A DNA stretch of 34,851 nucleotides, taken from CAZJHD01 sp964545855 (lineage in GTDB: Bacteria; Planctomycetota; UBA1135; JACQFD01). Location of the stretch: positions 1 to 34,851 of the forward strand of contig CAZJHD010000046.1 in assembly GCA_964545855.1 (NCBI GenBank), given 5' to 3'. This document shows positions 7,805 through 17,916 of this stretch, piece after piece. Positions within the stretch are counted from its first letter, which is position 1; the number at the start of each line of letters is the position of its first letter. The notes beneath the pieces were generated by a model. That model was not told where the DNA came from. It was given only the letters and a program-made list of their open reading frames with translations, and did not search any database. A program made the translations under genes and the position numbers.

Positions 7805-9433
7805 TCACTGCGGCGTGAGCTGCCAGTCCCAGGCCTGGAGGCCCGTTCGATCGCGCACCGATGCCGTGAGCCCGAAGCCGAGGCCCTTCTGCAGTGGCGC
7901 ACCGCCGAAGACGAGGGAGACCTTCGTGCGGTCGGCCGAGAAGTTCACTTCGGTGAGGTGGGCGGCCAAGTCCGGAAAGATCTCGCCGCTCCCCCAGAGC
8001 GGATGCTCCGCCACGAGGGAGAACGACGCGAGGTCGAGGCCTTTCTGCGCGTTGAGAATCCCGTCGGGGTCGACGTAGTCGAGGACGATCGCGTTGCCCT
8101 TCGTCGCGTCGAAGTGGAGGTAGGCCTTCGGCCCTCCGGGACGGCTCGCGGCGTCGAAGGGGTTGTAGCCGGCGCGCACTTCCTGGCGGTTCGGGAAGCC
8201 GTCCCCGTCGTTGTCGCCGAAGGGATCGCCCGTCGTCGCGAACACGAAGCCCGTGGGGTCTCCCTTGAGCATCATGGCGTTCGGTGCGACCGCTTCGATC
8301 GAGACCCAGGACATCTGCCCCGTGACGAGGGAGAGCTTCAAGAGCTGGCGTTGGATGCCGACGCAGCAGTTCCCCCAGCGGATCGCGTAGACCTCCTCGC
8401 CGGTCGGTCCGAAGGTCCAGAAGAGGATGTGCTCTCCGAGATCCCAGTAGGTGTCGACGGGTGGTGCAGGAAAAGGGATCGAGGGATCGATCCGCACCAG
8501 GATCTTGGTCTGATTCACCGTCGGCTGGCCATGGAGGAAGCCGTCGTCGACGATTTGATAGGCACGACCGAATGCATCGACCCGGAGACCGAGATCGCCG
8601 ACGTTCTGCGCGTCGAAGTGTGCCGACTGCTCGAGCGATCCTCCATCGATCGACAGGAATCGAGCGAATCCGTCGAACTGCGCGTGTCCGGGGACGGGGA
8701 GGATCTCTCCCGAGTACATCCAGACCTTGCTGCCAGGCGCTGCGACGAGCTGACGGAAGAACGGGTCCTTGAATGGCACGACGGCGCCAAGGTCGTAGAA
8801 CGAGACGATGCTTCCGTCGGCACCGCTCAGCTCGAGGGCGCGTGCGAAGTCGGCGCCTCCCGACTTGTGGAAGCCGCCGATCCAGGGAGAGCCGTCCTCG
8901 GTGAGGGCGAAGTCGAGGGGGAACTGCAGCTTGATCGTCTGGGCACCGATGCTGCTCGACCAAAGCACGCTGCCCGCGGAGTCGAGACGCATCAGCGGTC
9001 CGAGATGCGCCGGCGGAGTCAGCGTCTCGCAAAGGGCGAAGAGATCGCCCGACGGGTCGGCAGCGAGGCCGATGGGATGGAATGGCAAGGCTTGGATCGC
9101 CTCGACCGATAGATCGGCACGGAAGCGCCAGACCTGTTTCAACGTCGGCGTGATCACGTTCACGCTGTAACGACCCGTGGGGCCGACGACGAGAGTCGAG
9201 CCACCGAGTGGCGTCCAGCCGCCGATTCCCTGCACCTGCGTCGAGCCGAGGAACCGGAGCTTCCGATCGAAGCGGACGACCCGAGTATTGGTGAAGGACG
9301 GCGCCCAGCTCCCGAAGACGATCTGGTCCTGAATCGTGTCGGGGGAACCGGTCTGCAGCGCGAGTGCCGCGGGAGCCAGGTGGGCCGCCGCGAGCGCGGC
9401 CCCAAGGGCTGCCCGGAGAGAGAGCGAGTGCAT
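7805..9433 (-). CDS. Secreted propeller-like protein with one calcium-loop motif
   Basis: A 542-residue exported protein. The signal peptide is residues 1-25 (hydrophobic ALGAALAAAHLAPAALA, cleavage near ALA-LQ). The body has the repetitive beta-strand character of a 6- or 7-bladed propeller of the NHL/SMP-30 kind, with phrases such as GLAADPSGDLFALCE and FALTEDGSPWIGGFH. Near residue 410 a single calcium loop, DNDGDGFPNRQE, resembles thrombospondin type-3 or dockerin loops and is followed by GYNPFDAASRPGG; a beta-rich C-terminal domain follows. The start is supported by GAGGAGG 6 bases before the ATG. It lies 25 bp behind the FG-GAP gene and is probably co-transcribed with it. Codon usage in the middle looks less GC-biased than in neighbouring genes, by eye. 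No enzyme motif is seen. Confidence 0.75.
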   Translation of the reverse strand: MHSLSLRAALGAALAAAHLAPAALALQTGSPDTIQDQIVFGSWAPSFTNTRVVRFDRKLRFLGSTQVQGIGGWTPLGGSTLVVGPTGRYSVNVITPTLKQVWRFRADLSVEAIQALPFHPIGLAADPSGDLFALCETLTPPAHLGPLMRLDSAGSVLWSSSIGAQTIKLQFPLDFALTEDGSPWIGGFHKSGGADFARALELSGADGSIVSFYDLGAVVPFKDPFFRQLVAAPGSKVWMYSGEILPVPGHAQFDGFARFLSIDGGSLEQSAHFDAQNVGDLGLRVDAFGRAYQIVDDGFLHGQPTVNQTKILVRIDPSIPFPAPPVDTYWDLGEHILFWTFGPTGEEVYAIRWGNCCVGIQRQLLKLSLVTGQMSWVSIEAVAPNAMMLKGDPTGFVFATTGDPFGDNDGDGFPNRQEVRAGYNPFDAASRPGGPKAYLHFDATKGNAIVLDYVDPDGILNAQKGLDLASFSLVAEHPLWGSGEIFPDLAAHLTEVNFSADRTKVSLVFGGAPLQKGLGFGLTASVRDRTGLQAWDWQLTPQ

Positions 9434-9458
9434 CGAAATCCTCCTCGAGCGCCTGCGC

Positions 9459-11171
9459 TCAGTTCCCCTGCTTCAGGTGGGCGGCGGCGCCGGCGTTGAG
9501 TTCGGGCGACGACGACGCTGCGTAGGGGTTCCGCGGCACGTGCCGCCCGCTCGCGCAAACGGCGAGCTGCTCCTGCAAGACGGGCTCATTGAAAACCCCC
9601 GGCGTGATCCACCTCCCCCAGAGCTCGTTCCTCTGAGGGCCGGCGTAGGCGGGCCCGAGCGCCGCGAAGTCGAGGAAGCTCCCGCTGGAGGCCGACCACG
9701 ACGGCACGAGCGAGGTCGGCGTGTCGAAGCAGACCAACGCGATCTGGCTCCAGAAGAAGAGCACCACGCGCCCCGCGTGGCCGTTGCCTCCCTGGTTCGT
9801 GTCGGGCTCTCCCGCCACGACCGCCCGCGCGGGCTGCTGCGTCGAGGTGTTCACCCAATCGATCGCATCCATGTGCTTCCCGAATCGGTAGTCCTGGCCC
9901 GGAGCGTCCGAGAAGATCCAGCGTGCAGGCTCGAAGGTGAACACGCCCGATCCGGTGCTCGTGCCGCGGAAGATGCACGAGGAGCCCGCGGCGCGGACCG
10001 TGTTCGCCGGGCCGCCGACCCCCGTGGGGTGCCCGGGCCAGTCGGTCGCTTCCGCGTGGCCGACCACGTCGAGCTTCCCATCTCCGTCGGCGTCGAAGAG
10101 CCAGCAGTACCAGCCGAAGTTGCTTCCGGCCTGCAGGACCGGCTCCGTGAAAGTCGCGACGGGAGCCGCGGTGCTCCAGGCAGCCGGATGGTTCGGCGGG
10201 GACTGCCAGGTGCCCGCCGGCTTCGAAAGGGCGATCTGAGCGCCGCTGAAGAGATGCACGCGCCCCACGTCGGCGAGCGTCGCCGTGTCCCACTTGGGTT
10301 CGCCGACGAGGAGGTCGGCTTTGCCGTCGCCGTCCACGTCGCCCGTCTCGATCCAGGCTCCGAAGCCCGTCGGAAGGAACTGCGTCACCGAGCCGGCGAG
10401 GATCGTGACGCGCGGCTGGGAGGGGTCGATGCCGAAGGCGGGGCCGGGGCCGCCCCAGAAGACGTAGACGAGACCTCCGGCTCCCGAGGCATCCGTCGCC
10501 CCCGTCGCGCTCACGATCAGATCGGTGAAGCCGTCGTCGTCGAGGTCGGCCAGCTCCACGGCGAGGCCGAAGACCTGGTTCGCCGCCGTCGCCGTCACGC
10601 CCGGCAGCGGCGGCGGGATGATCCCCTGGTGGTTCGCGCCGAAGACGGACTGGCGAGGCGAGGAGCTGCCCTGGATCTGGTGGAAGTCGACGGCGCCGAC
10701 GTTGAGCGTGAGGCCCTGCGCGCCGATCGCGTCCACGTCGCGCAGATAGGCGCCGCTCGCGACGACGTTGTAGGGATCTCCTGACTTCATCTTCCCCACG
10801 GACACTCCGAGATTGCCGACCTGCTCGTCGTCCTGGATCACGCCGGGATCGAGACGGATCGGATGCATCGACAGCGGGTTCGTCGGATGGCCTTGGTAGC
10901 CGTAGACGTGCCCCACCATCTGGGTGCTCGTAGGCAGGTCTCCGTCTCGCGGCGCGCAGACGAGGAGGTCGTCGAAGGTGCCTCCGAGCTGCCAGACCTT
11001 CCCCGCCCTCGACCGGCAGCCGAAGGCGCCGTCCCGCTCCTGGTATTGCGCCGGCGTTGGGCCGCCCTGATCGTCCATCGCCCAGACTCGATCGACGAAA
11101 CCGGGCGGCGGCGCCGAGCCGGGGGCTGGGCTCGCGCAGCCGATCTGCGCGGCAGTCTCCGAGCCAGTCAC
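9459..11171 (-). CDS. FG-GAP repeat (integrin alpha-like) secreted protein; 5' end disrupted by a dinucleotide tract
   Basis: A 570-codon frame encoding a beta-propeller with FG-GAP repeats. At least three calcium loops of the DxDxDGxxD kind are visible: LADLDDDGFTDLIV, TGDVDGDGKADLLVGEP and LFDADGDGKLDVVG. The first possible in-frame start is GTG 11171, which has no Shine-Dalgarno and falls inside what reads as a signal peptide: the codons just upstream give SALALALALAV and then TGSETAAQ. A far better start, ATG 11259 preceded by GGAGGG with 5-base spacing, lies upstream of a (CT)14 tract but in a different frame; in the sequence as given it yields only 19 codons before a TAG at 11202. One extra CT unit, or loss of two, would join it to the main frame with a complete signal sequence. 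The gene therefore looks switched off by slippage, or the tract length is a sequencing error. Probable role: exported, calcium-binding surface or cargo protein. Confidence 0.8.
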   Translation of the reverse strand: MTGSETAAQIGCASPAPGSAPPPGFVDRVWAMDDQGGPTPAQYQERDGAFGCRSRAGKVWQLGGTFDDLLVCAPRDGDLPTSTQMVGHVYGYQGHPTNPLSMHPIRLDPGVIQDDEQVGNLGVSVGKMKSGDPYNVVASGAYLRDVDAIGAQGLTLNVGAVDFHQIQGSSSPRQSVFGANHQGIIPPPLPGVTATAANQVFGLAVELADLDDDGFTDLIVSATGATDASGAGGLVYVFWGGPGPAFGIDPSQPRVTILAGSVTQFLPTGFGAWIETGDVDGDGKADLLVGEPKWDTATLADVGRVHLFSGAQIALSKPAGTWQSPPNHPAAWSTAAPVATFTEPVLQAGSNFGWYCWLFDADGDGKLDVVGHAEATDWPGHPTGVGGPANTVRAAGSSCIFRGTSTGSGVFTFEPARWIFSDAPGQDYRFGKHMDAIDWVNTSTQQPARAVVAGEPDTNQGGNGHAGRVVLFFWSQIALVCFDTPTSLVPSWSASSGSFLDFAALGPAYAGPQRNELWGRWITPGVFNEPVLQEQLAVCASGRHVPRNPYAASSSPELNAGAAAHLKQGN

Positions 11172-11211
11172 GGCGAGCGCCAGCGCGAGTGCAAGCGCGC
11201 TACGGCCGGAA

Positions 11212-11243
<32 letters not shown>

Positions 11244-11264
11244 GAGTCACGTGCCGCATGGGAG

Positions 11265-11270
11265 CCCTCC
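11265..11270 (-). promoter_or_regulatory. Shine-Dalgarno GGAGGG deciding the FG-GAP start
   Basis: GGAGGG lies 5 bases before ATG 11259 on the minus strand. It is among the best ribosome sites in the window, yet its ATG is out of frame with the gene it precedes by exactly one CT unit. Confidence 0.7.
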
Positions 11271-11321
11271 GGGGTTGGCTCCAGTCGCGGGGTGCAAGCG
11301 TCGGAACCGGAGCCGGAGGGA

Positions 11322-11351
11322 ATTCGAATCCCGACCGGCCAAGCGCGTCAA
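11322..11351 (-). promoter_or_regulatory. Candidate sigma70-type promoter for the FG-GAP gene
   Basis: TTGACG (11351-11346) and TCGAAT (11327-11322) are separated by 18 bases. Transcription would start near 11315, giving a leader of about 55 bases before ATG 11259. The -35 box lies 22 bases past the stop of the DUF4340 gene. Confidence 0.4.
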
Positions 11352-11373
11352 GGGGCTTCCGGCGCCGCCGCGC

Positions 11374-11927
11374 TCAGCGGCCGAAGGTCGGGCCGACGGT
11401 CTCGCCCTCGGAGGGGCGGAAGGTGTCGGGCACGACGGAGAGCCGCGCGCCGACGATCGGCGTGGTGACCACGACGCGCTTCGTCCCCGGGAAGCGGACG
11501 TAGATCCCGTCCTTCGTGGAGTTCGGATCGCCGATCTCGAGAGTGATCGTGCTCCCGGGCTCGTGGATCGTGACGACGAGGCGGGGCTTCGCGAGGCCGT
11601 ACTGCTCGAGGGCGATCTCGCCGCGCCCGAGGTCGCCCTTGATCTTCGCCTCGAAGCGGAGATCGGAGAGGAGTCGCAGAACCTTGCCCGCATCGGCCTC
11701 TCCGAGCGCTGGCGAGCGGAAGACCCATCCGGCGGCGCCCTTCTCCAGCTCGTAGAGCGGGTCGCGTCCGCGCGTGACGGAGATGCGGTCGACGCGCTGC
11801 ACGACGAAGCCGAAGAGATCTTCCGCCGCGCCGGTGTCCACCGGAGGTGGCGTCTTCCCGAGCAGGAAGAACGACCCGATGCCGAGCAGCAGCGCGACGA
11901 CGAGGAGGACGACGATGATCCGCGGGT

Positions 11928-11931
<4 letters not shown>
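11374..11931 (-). CDS. DUF4340 domain protein, last gene of the ABC/Gld-type cluster
   Basis: A 185-residue membrane-anchored protein. The N-terminal hydrophobic segment (NPRIIVVLLVVALLLGIGSFFLLG) is followed by a DUF4340 domain: residues FVVQRVDRISVTRG, then WVFRSP, KVLRLLSDLRFEAKI and EQYGLAKPRLVVTI. I choose TTG 11931 as start because GGAGG lies 8 bases upstream and the TTGA overlaps the stop of the GldG gene. The alternative GTG 11946 adds five residues and has no ribosome site. DUF4340 proteins regularly follow GldG-type genes, and this order (ATPase, permease, GldG, DUF4340) is a recognised arrangement. At 185 residues it holds only one domain and is short for the family. It probably acts with the transporter on the periplasmic side; its biochemical role is unknown. 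Confidence 0.85.
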
Positions 11932-13682
<1,751 letters not shown>

Positions 13683-13692
13683 CGTCGATCTC

Positions 13693-14406
13693 CTATGCCC
13701 AGCGCCGCGCCTCGAGGATGCGCGTCGAGAGGAAGAGGAAGAGGGCCGTCGTCGACAGGAAGTACACGATGTCGTCGCTCGCGATGCGGCCGCGGAGCAG
13801 ACCCACGAGGTGACGCTGGATGCTCAGGTACTCGAGGATCCCCGTGAGCCACGCCGGAAGCTCGAGGGGCTGCGAGGATCCGACGAGGCGCAGCACGAGG
13901 ATCGCGAGGAACGCGAGCACGAAGGCGATGGTGTGGCTCGACGTGAGGGAGCTCGCGAAGAGACCGACGGCCGCGCAGAGCGATCCGCAGAGGAGCATCC
14001 CGAGGAGCCCCGACCAGACGGGCCCGGCGTCGGGCTGCGCCCCCGCCATGCGGAAGAGCAGGTAGTAGAAGAGGAGCGGGAGCAGGGCCGCCGAGAAGAA
14101 GGAGACCACCGCCAGGAACTTCCCCAGCACGATCTCCACGTCGCGCACGGGATCGGTCGCCAGCATCTCCAGCGTGCCGTTCCGGAATTCTCCGGCGAGC
14201 GAGCCCATGGTGAGCGCCGGGAAGGCGATCGTGAACATGAGCGCGCTCAGGTTGTAGACCGGCACGAGCGACGCCGTGTTGCGCCCGAGACCGACGAGCT
14301 CGAAGTAGACGGCCGTCGCGATGGAGAACGCCACGATCACGACCCATGCGATGGGCGAGAGGAAGTACCCCATCAGCTCGCGGCGGAAGACGATGAAGGT
14401 CTTCAC
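13693..14406 (-). CDS. ABC-2 type transporter permease, GldF-like
   Basis: A 237-residue integral membrane protein with about six hydrophobic segments: residues 14-36, 50-70, 95-120, 130-150, 158-178 and 210-228. The conserved loop EFRNGTLEMLATDPVRDVEIVLGK is typical of ABC-2 permeases in gliding/Nod-type exporters (usual wording ERRSGTIELLLTSP). The start is GTG 14406, which overlaps the TGA of the ATPase gene as GTGA, with GGGAG upstream. It forms the transmembrane part of the complex with the ATPase before it and the GldG-family subunit after it. Longer in-frame extensions upstream read only as a shadow of the ATPase. The family call is strong; the substrate is unknown. Confidence 0.88.
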   Translation of the reverse strand: MKTFIVFRRELMGYFLSPIAWVVIVAFSIATAVYFELVGLGRNTASLVPVYNLSALMFTIAFPALTMGSLAGEFRNGTLEMLATDPVRDVEIVLGKFLAVVSFFSAALLPLLFYYLLFRMAGAQPDAGPVWSGLLGMLLCGSLCAAVGLFASSLTSSHTIAFVLAFLAILVLRLVGSSQPLELPAWLTGILEYLSIQRHLVGLLRGRIASDDIVYFLSTTALFLFLSTRILEARRWA

Positions 14407-15368
14407 GCGCTCGCTCCCGCCGGCTGCGCCGTGGCCTCGTGGCGCGTGAGGCTGGAGAAGACCTCCTCGAGGGACGCGCGCACGCTCGAGAGCTCGAGCG
14501 GCACGCCGCCGGCGTCGAGAACGGCGCGCACGAGGGCCTCGCGGGCGTCCGCTCCCTCGCGCACCTCGATCCGCAGCTTGCGCGCGCCGTCCTCGCCCGT
14601 GGTCTCGGCCTCCACGCTCTCGACGCCCTCCACACGCCGCAGCCGCTCCAGGAGGTCGGCCGCACCGCCGCGCACGACGACGCGGACGCGGGAGCGGTCG
14701 GAGCCGCCCCGGAGGAGCCGCGCGATCGACTCGTCGGCGACGAGGCGGCCCTGGGAGAGCAGGAGGACGCGCGAGCACACGGCCTCCACCTCCGGGAGGA
14801 TGTGCGTCGAGAGGAGGATCGTGCGGTCGGAGGCGAGGTCGCGCACGAGGGAGCGCATCTCGAAGACCTGGTTCGGATCGAGGCCCACCGTCGGCTCGTC
14901 GAGGACGAGCACCGGCGGGTTCGCGACGAGGGCGCCCGCGAGGCCGAGCCGCTGGCGGTAGCCCTTGGAGAGCTGCCCCGCGATGCGCCGTCGCACGTCG
15001 CCGAGCTGGCAGCGCTGGATCGCCTCGTCGATGCGCTGGCGGCGCACGCCGCGCGGCACGTCCTTCAGGGCCGCGCGGTAGGCGACGTACTCCTGGACGC
15101 GGAGCTCCGGGTAGATCGGGACGATCTCCGGCAGGTACCCGATGCTCCGTCGCGCCGGGAGCGACTCGAGGAGCGTGTCGAAGCCGTTCACGCGCGCCGT
15201 GCCCGAGGTGGCCGGCATGTAGCCCGTGAGGATCCGGATCGTCGTGCTCTTCCCGGCGCCGTTCGGGCCGAGGAGCCCCACGACCTCACCGCGGCCGATC
15301 CGGAACGAGACGTCGCGGATCCCGCGATTCGGGCCGTACGTCTTCGTGAGCTGGTCGGCTTGGATCAC
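14403..15368 (-). CDS. ABC transporter ATP-binding protein, GldA-like
   Basis: A 321-residue cytoplasmic ATPase that energises the permease encoded next. Visible motifs: Walker A GPNGAGKST at residues 34-42, a Q-loop region near YLPEIVPIYPEL, the ABC signature as LSKGYRQRLGLAGAL, Walker B VLVLDEPTVGLDP, and the switch histidine in LLSTHILPEVEA. The extra C-terminal domain of about 100 residues (from RVRVVVRGGAADLL) is usual for the drug/gliding-type exporter branch and ends in SLEEVFSSLTRHEA. The start is GTG 15368, directly before IQADQLTKTYG. It lies 54 bp after the HflC-like gene and may continue that transcript; no separate promoter box was recognised. Confidence 0.93.
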   Translation of the reverse strand: MIQADQLTKTYGPNRGIRDVSFRIGRGEVVGLLGPNGAGKSTTIRILTGYMPATSGTARVNGFDTLLESLPARRSIGYLPEIVPIYPELRVQEYVAYRAALKDVPRGVRRQRIDEAIQRCQLGDVRRRIAGQLSKGYRQRLGLAGALVANPPVLVLDEPTVGLDPNQVFEMRSLVRDLASDRTILLSTHILPEVEAVCSRVLLLSQGRLVADESIARLLRGGSDRSRVRVVVRGGAADLLERLRRVEGVESVEAETTGEDGARKLRIEVREGADAREALVRAVLDAGGVPLELSSVRASLEEVFSSLTRHEATAQPAGASA

Positions 15369-15422
15369 GGCTCGGTGACGCTCCGCTCCCGCGCCTCACG
15401 ATCGGGCCCGGGTCACGCGCGA

Positions 15423-16508
15423 TCAGTTCTCGGACGGATCGACGGGCTGCGCGCCGGCGCGCGCGGTGTCGAGCAACGCCCCCACCTGCCGCGACAGGGC
15501 GTAGGGGTTGAACCAATCGATGCCGACGGACGGCATCTGCACCGAGCGCACGGGGAAGTTCTGCGCCGCGAGGTAGGCGATCCAGTTCGCGGCGTCTCCC
15601 GCGATGGCGGCCTTCTTGCGCTCGACGGAGTAGGCCTCCGCTTCCTTCACGGCCTGGGAGCCGGCCGCCTCGGCGAGGGCGCGGTGCTCGAGGGCCTGCG
15701 CCCGCTTCGTGGCGGCGATCCGGCGCGCCTCGGCGTCGATCGTCTCGGTCTCCTTCTTGGTGTTCGCCTCGATCTCGACCTTCTGGTTGCGGAGGTCGTT
15801 GTCGATCTCCTTCACCAGGTTGTCGGTCTTCTGGATGATCCCGTTCTTGATGCCCGTCTCCTCCTCGCGGCGGAGCTGGGACTTCTCGAGCTCGGTCTTC
15901 TGCGTCGCGACCTTCTTCTTCTCGAGCTGCTCCTCGTACTTCGGATCGAAGGTGACCCCGGTGATCGCGATGTCGACGAGATCGATGTGGTTCTGGGCGA
16001 ACTTGCGCCGGAGGTTCTCCTCGAGCTTCCCGTAGGCCTCGCGGCGCGCCTCCGCGTCGTAGATCTGCTCCGTCCGGAGCGTCGCGAAGGCCACGGGGAA
16101 GTCCTGCGACGCGAGGCTCCGCGCGAGCCGCAGGAACCCCTCCGTCGTCCGCGCCTGCTCGTAGACGACGTGGCCCTGACCCTCCTGGATGCGGAAGAGC
16201 ACGCTCGCCTCGATGCTCACGCTGTCGCCGTCGATCGTCTTCGCCTCCACCATGGCGGCGTCGTTCGGACCGCGGAGATCGGAGCGGTCGGTGAAGGACA
16301 CCTTCTGCACCGAGCGCGGGAGCGTCTCCCAGAGGTCGACGAGCCAGATGGCGCGGTAGAACCCGGCGTCGTAGTCCTGGCGCACGAGACCCTTCGATCC
16401 GCTGATGGTGCGGATGCCGATCTCGTCCGGTGCGACGCGCTTGCAGTTGGCGGCGCCGAGGAATCCGGCCAGGCCGATGGCGACGAGGATCCAGGCGAGG
16501 AAGCGCAT
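15423..16508 (-). CDS. hflC: SPFH/Band 7 protein, HflC-like
   Basis: A 361-residue membrane-anchored SPFH protein. An N-terminal membrane segment (residues 3-20) is followed by the SPFH domain (about 25-200: APDEIGIRT, GFYRAIWLVDLWETLP, VEAKTIDGDSVSIEASVLFRI) and then a long charged coiled coil (about 205-290, EEQLEKKKVATQKTELEKSQLRREEE onward). HflC and HflK form a ring around the FtsH protease in other bacteria; FtsH is not in this window. ATG 16508 shares its A with the stop codon of the preceding SPFH gene. The assignment as HflC rather than a general prohibitin-like protein rests on the paired arrangement and length (HflC is usually about 330). The C-terminus ends in an acidic tail. Confidence 0.8.
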   Translation of the reverse strand: MRFLAWILVAIGLAGFLGAANCKRVAPDEIGIRTISGSKGLVRQDYDAGFYRAIWLVDLWETLPRSVQKVSFTDRSDLRGPNDAAMVEAKTIDGDSVSIEASVLFRIQEGQGHVVYEQARTTEGFLRLARSLASQDFPVAFATLRTEQIYDAEARREAYGKLEENLRRKFAQNHIDLVDIAITGVTFDPKYEEQLEKKKVATQKTELEKSQLRREEETGIKNGIIQKTDNLVKEIDNDLRNQKVEIEANTKKETETIDAEARRIAATKRAQALEHRALAEAAGSQAVKEAEAYSVERKKAAIAGDAANWIAYLAAQNFPVRSVQMPSVGIDWFNPYALSRQVGALLDTARAGAQPVDPSEN

Positions 16509-17734
16509 CAGCGATTCCCTCCGGCGGTCGGGATCGCCGAAGACCGCGGCGCGGGCGGCATGCCGGGCGACGGGATCTTCCCGCTGCCCTGCTCGAGGAT
16601 GTAGGGCTGGACGATGCCGCTGTAGATGAACGGCGTCGCCACGATCTCCATCTGCTGGAGCCTCTTCGCGAACTCGGCGGCGACGAGATGCGCTCCCTGG
16701 GGCCCGGCGAGGGCGAGCACGAGCTGGCGCACGCCCTCCGCGTCGGCCTCGCCCTGGGCGCGGATGCCGGCGGCGCGCGCCAACTCCTCGAACTTCTTGC
16801 CGTCGGCCTCGGACATGACGCGCAGGGCCTCGGCCTCCGCCTCGAGGATCGTCTTCTGGGCGCGCGACCGAGCCTCGGAGACGAGGCGCGAAGCGTTGGC
16901 GCGGGCGGCGGAGATCTCCTTCTCGGCGTTCGCGCGGCGCTCGGTCTCCTGCTTCTTCTGCGACTCCCGCTCCGTCGACTGCTGCTCGACGATGGCCTTC
17001 ACTTCCTGGTCGGTGTCCTTCCTCTGGCGGACGATCTGCTCGTACTGCGCGTAGGAGCTCGGGTTCTCGACCGTCACGTTCAGGATCTCGATGCCGAACC
17101 GCTCCTCGAGCTTCGCGTTCACGTCGCGGCGCACGAGCTCCGCCTTCTCGGCGCGCTTCAGGCCCTCGTTCATCTCCTCGCGCGTGAGCTCGTTGAAACG
17201 ATCCATGAGGGCGTCCCGCACGGCGGGACGGATCCAGTTGCGCTCGATGCCATTCGCGAGGAGCGCCTGGGAGCCCGTCGTGCGGAGGACCTCGACGGCC
17301 CTCTCCGCGATGATCCGGTAGGTGAGCTTGGCGTCGATGCGGACGTTGTCGCCCTCGCTCGACTTCACGTTGAGCGAGTCGTCCGGCGGCCGCGTTCCGC
17401 CCGGAGGCACCGGCGGCAGCGAAAGCATCTCGAGGCTCTTCGTCGTCCGGTCGAGGACGTAGAACGACGTGAGGTACGGCATCGTGAAGTGGAGGCCGAC
17501 GACGGGCTCCAGGCGCACCTCGTGGGTGAGGTTGTTCACGACGACGCCCACTTCGCCTCCGCTCACCTTGCGGACTCCGGCGACGCCGATCCCGACGGCG
17601 AGGAAGAGGAGCGTCAGGACGGCGATCGAGCCGCGCCACGCCGAGACGCCGCGAGTCTGGGGCGCGCTCGGGATCGGCGGGGCCGGCTTCGCCGACGGGG
17701 CGCCGCGCTCCGCGGCCGAGGATTCCGACTCCAT
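16508..17734 (-). CDS. hflK: SPFH/Band 7 protein, HflK- or prohibitin-like
   Basis: A 408-residue protein: a proline-rich cytoplasmic N-terminus (about 30 residues), a membrane segment at about residues 35-55 (GSIAVLTLLFLAVGIGVAG), an SPFH domain from GGEVGVVVNNLTHEV to about residue 240, then a long Glu/Arg/Ala-rich coiled coil (QQSTERESQKKQETERRANAEKE onward) and a C-terminal region with IVATPFIYSGIVQPYILEQGSGK. It overlaps the second SPFH gene by one base, which points to a hetero-oligomer. I use ATG 17734; an in-frame TTG at 17806 would add 24 residues and sits 6 bases after a -10-like box, so a leaderless longer form is possible. The domain order fits prohibitin-like proteins as well as HflK, hence moderate confidence in the symbol. 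Confidence 0.75.
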   Translation of the reverse strand: MESESSAAERGAPSAKPAPPIPSAPQTRGVSAWRGSIAVLTLLFLAVGIGVAGVRKVSGGEVGVVVNNLTHEVRLEPVVGLHFTMPYLTSFYVLDRTTKSLEMLSLPPVPPGGTRPPDDSLNVKSSEGDNVRIDAKLTYRIIAERAVEVLRTTGSQALLANGIERNWIRPAVRDALMDRFNELTREEMNEGLKRAEKAELVRRDVNAKLEERFGIEILNVTVENPSSYAQYEQIVRQRKDTDQEVKAIVEQQSTERESQKKQETERRANAEKEISAARANASRLVSEARSRAQKTILEAEAEALRVMSEADGKKFEELARAAGIRAQGEADAEGVRQLVLALAGPQGAHLVAAEFAKRLQQMEIVATPFIYSGIVQPYILEQGSGKIPSPGMPPAPRSSAIPTAGGNR

Positions 17735-17812
17735 CTCGTGGATGCTTCCGTGGGACAGGTGGCTGGGGCTGCTCGGCTTCCGGCTCTGCGGCGCGCGGAA
17801 GTGCAACGAGCG

Positions 17813-17818
17813 AGCCTA
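17813..17818 (-). promoter_or_regulatory. Candidate -10 box TAGGCT for the SPFH/ABC cluster
   Basis: GG-TAGGCT on the minus strand lies just past the hairpin that ends the lipoprotein cluster. It would start transcription near 17806, giving a leader of about 72 bases to ATG 17734, or none if TTG 17806 is the start. Confidence 0.45.
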
Positions 17819-17846
17819 CCCTTCGGCAGGTCCCTTGCAAGGCGAC

Positions 17847-17870
17847 GGGGTCCGCGCCCCCGCGGACCCC
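17847..17870 (-). terminator. Hairpin after the LpoB-like gene
   Basis: A perfect 10-bp stem (GGGGTCCGCG paired with CGCGGACCCC) with a 4-base loop lies 46 bases past the LpoB-like stop and before the next promoter box. There is no U-tract. Position and symmetry support a transcription boundary between the two minus-strand clusters. Confidence 0.55.
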
Positions 17871-17916
17871 GCGGCCTCCGGCTCGTTGCGGCGCGCGCCG
17901 CCCGTCCCCGTGCCCC

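Noticed and set aside
11315..11335. tRNA T-arm-like sequence around GATTCGAATTCC on the minus strand (ATTCGAATCC on plus)
   Set aside because: No acceptor, D or anticodon arm can be paired at the proper distance on either strand, and the conserved G53-C61 pair is absent. Treated as a partial palindrome that overlaps the candidate promoter.
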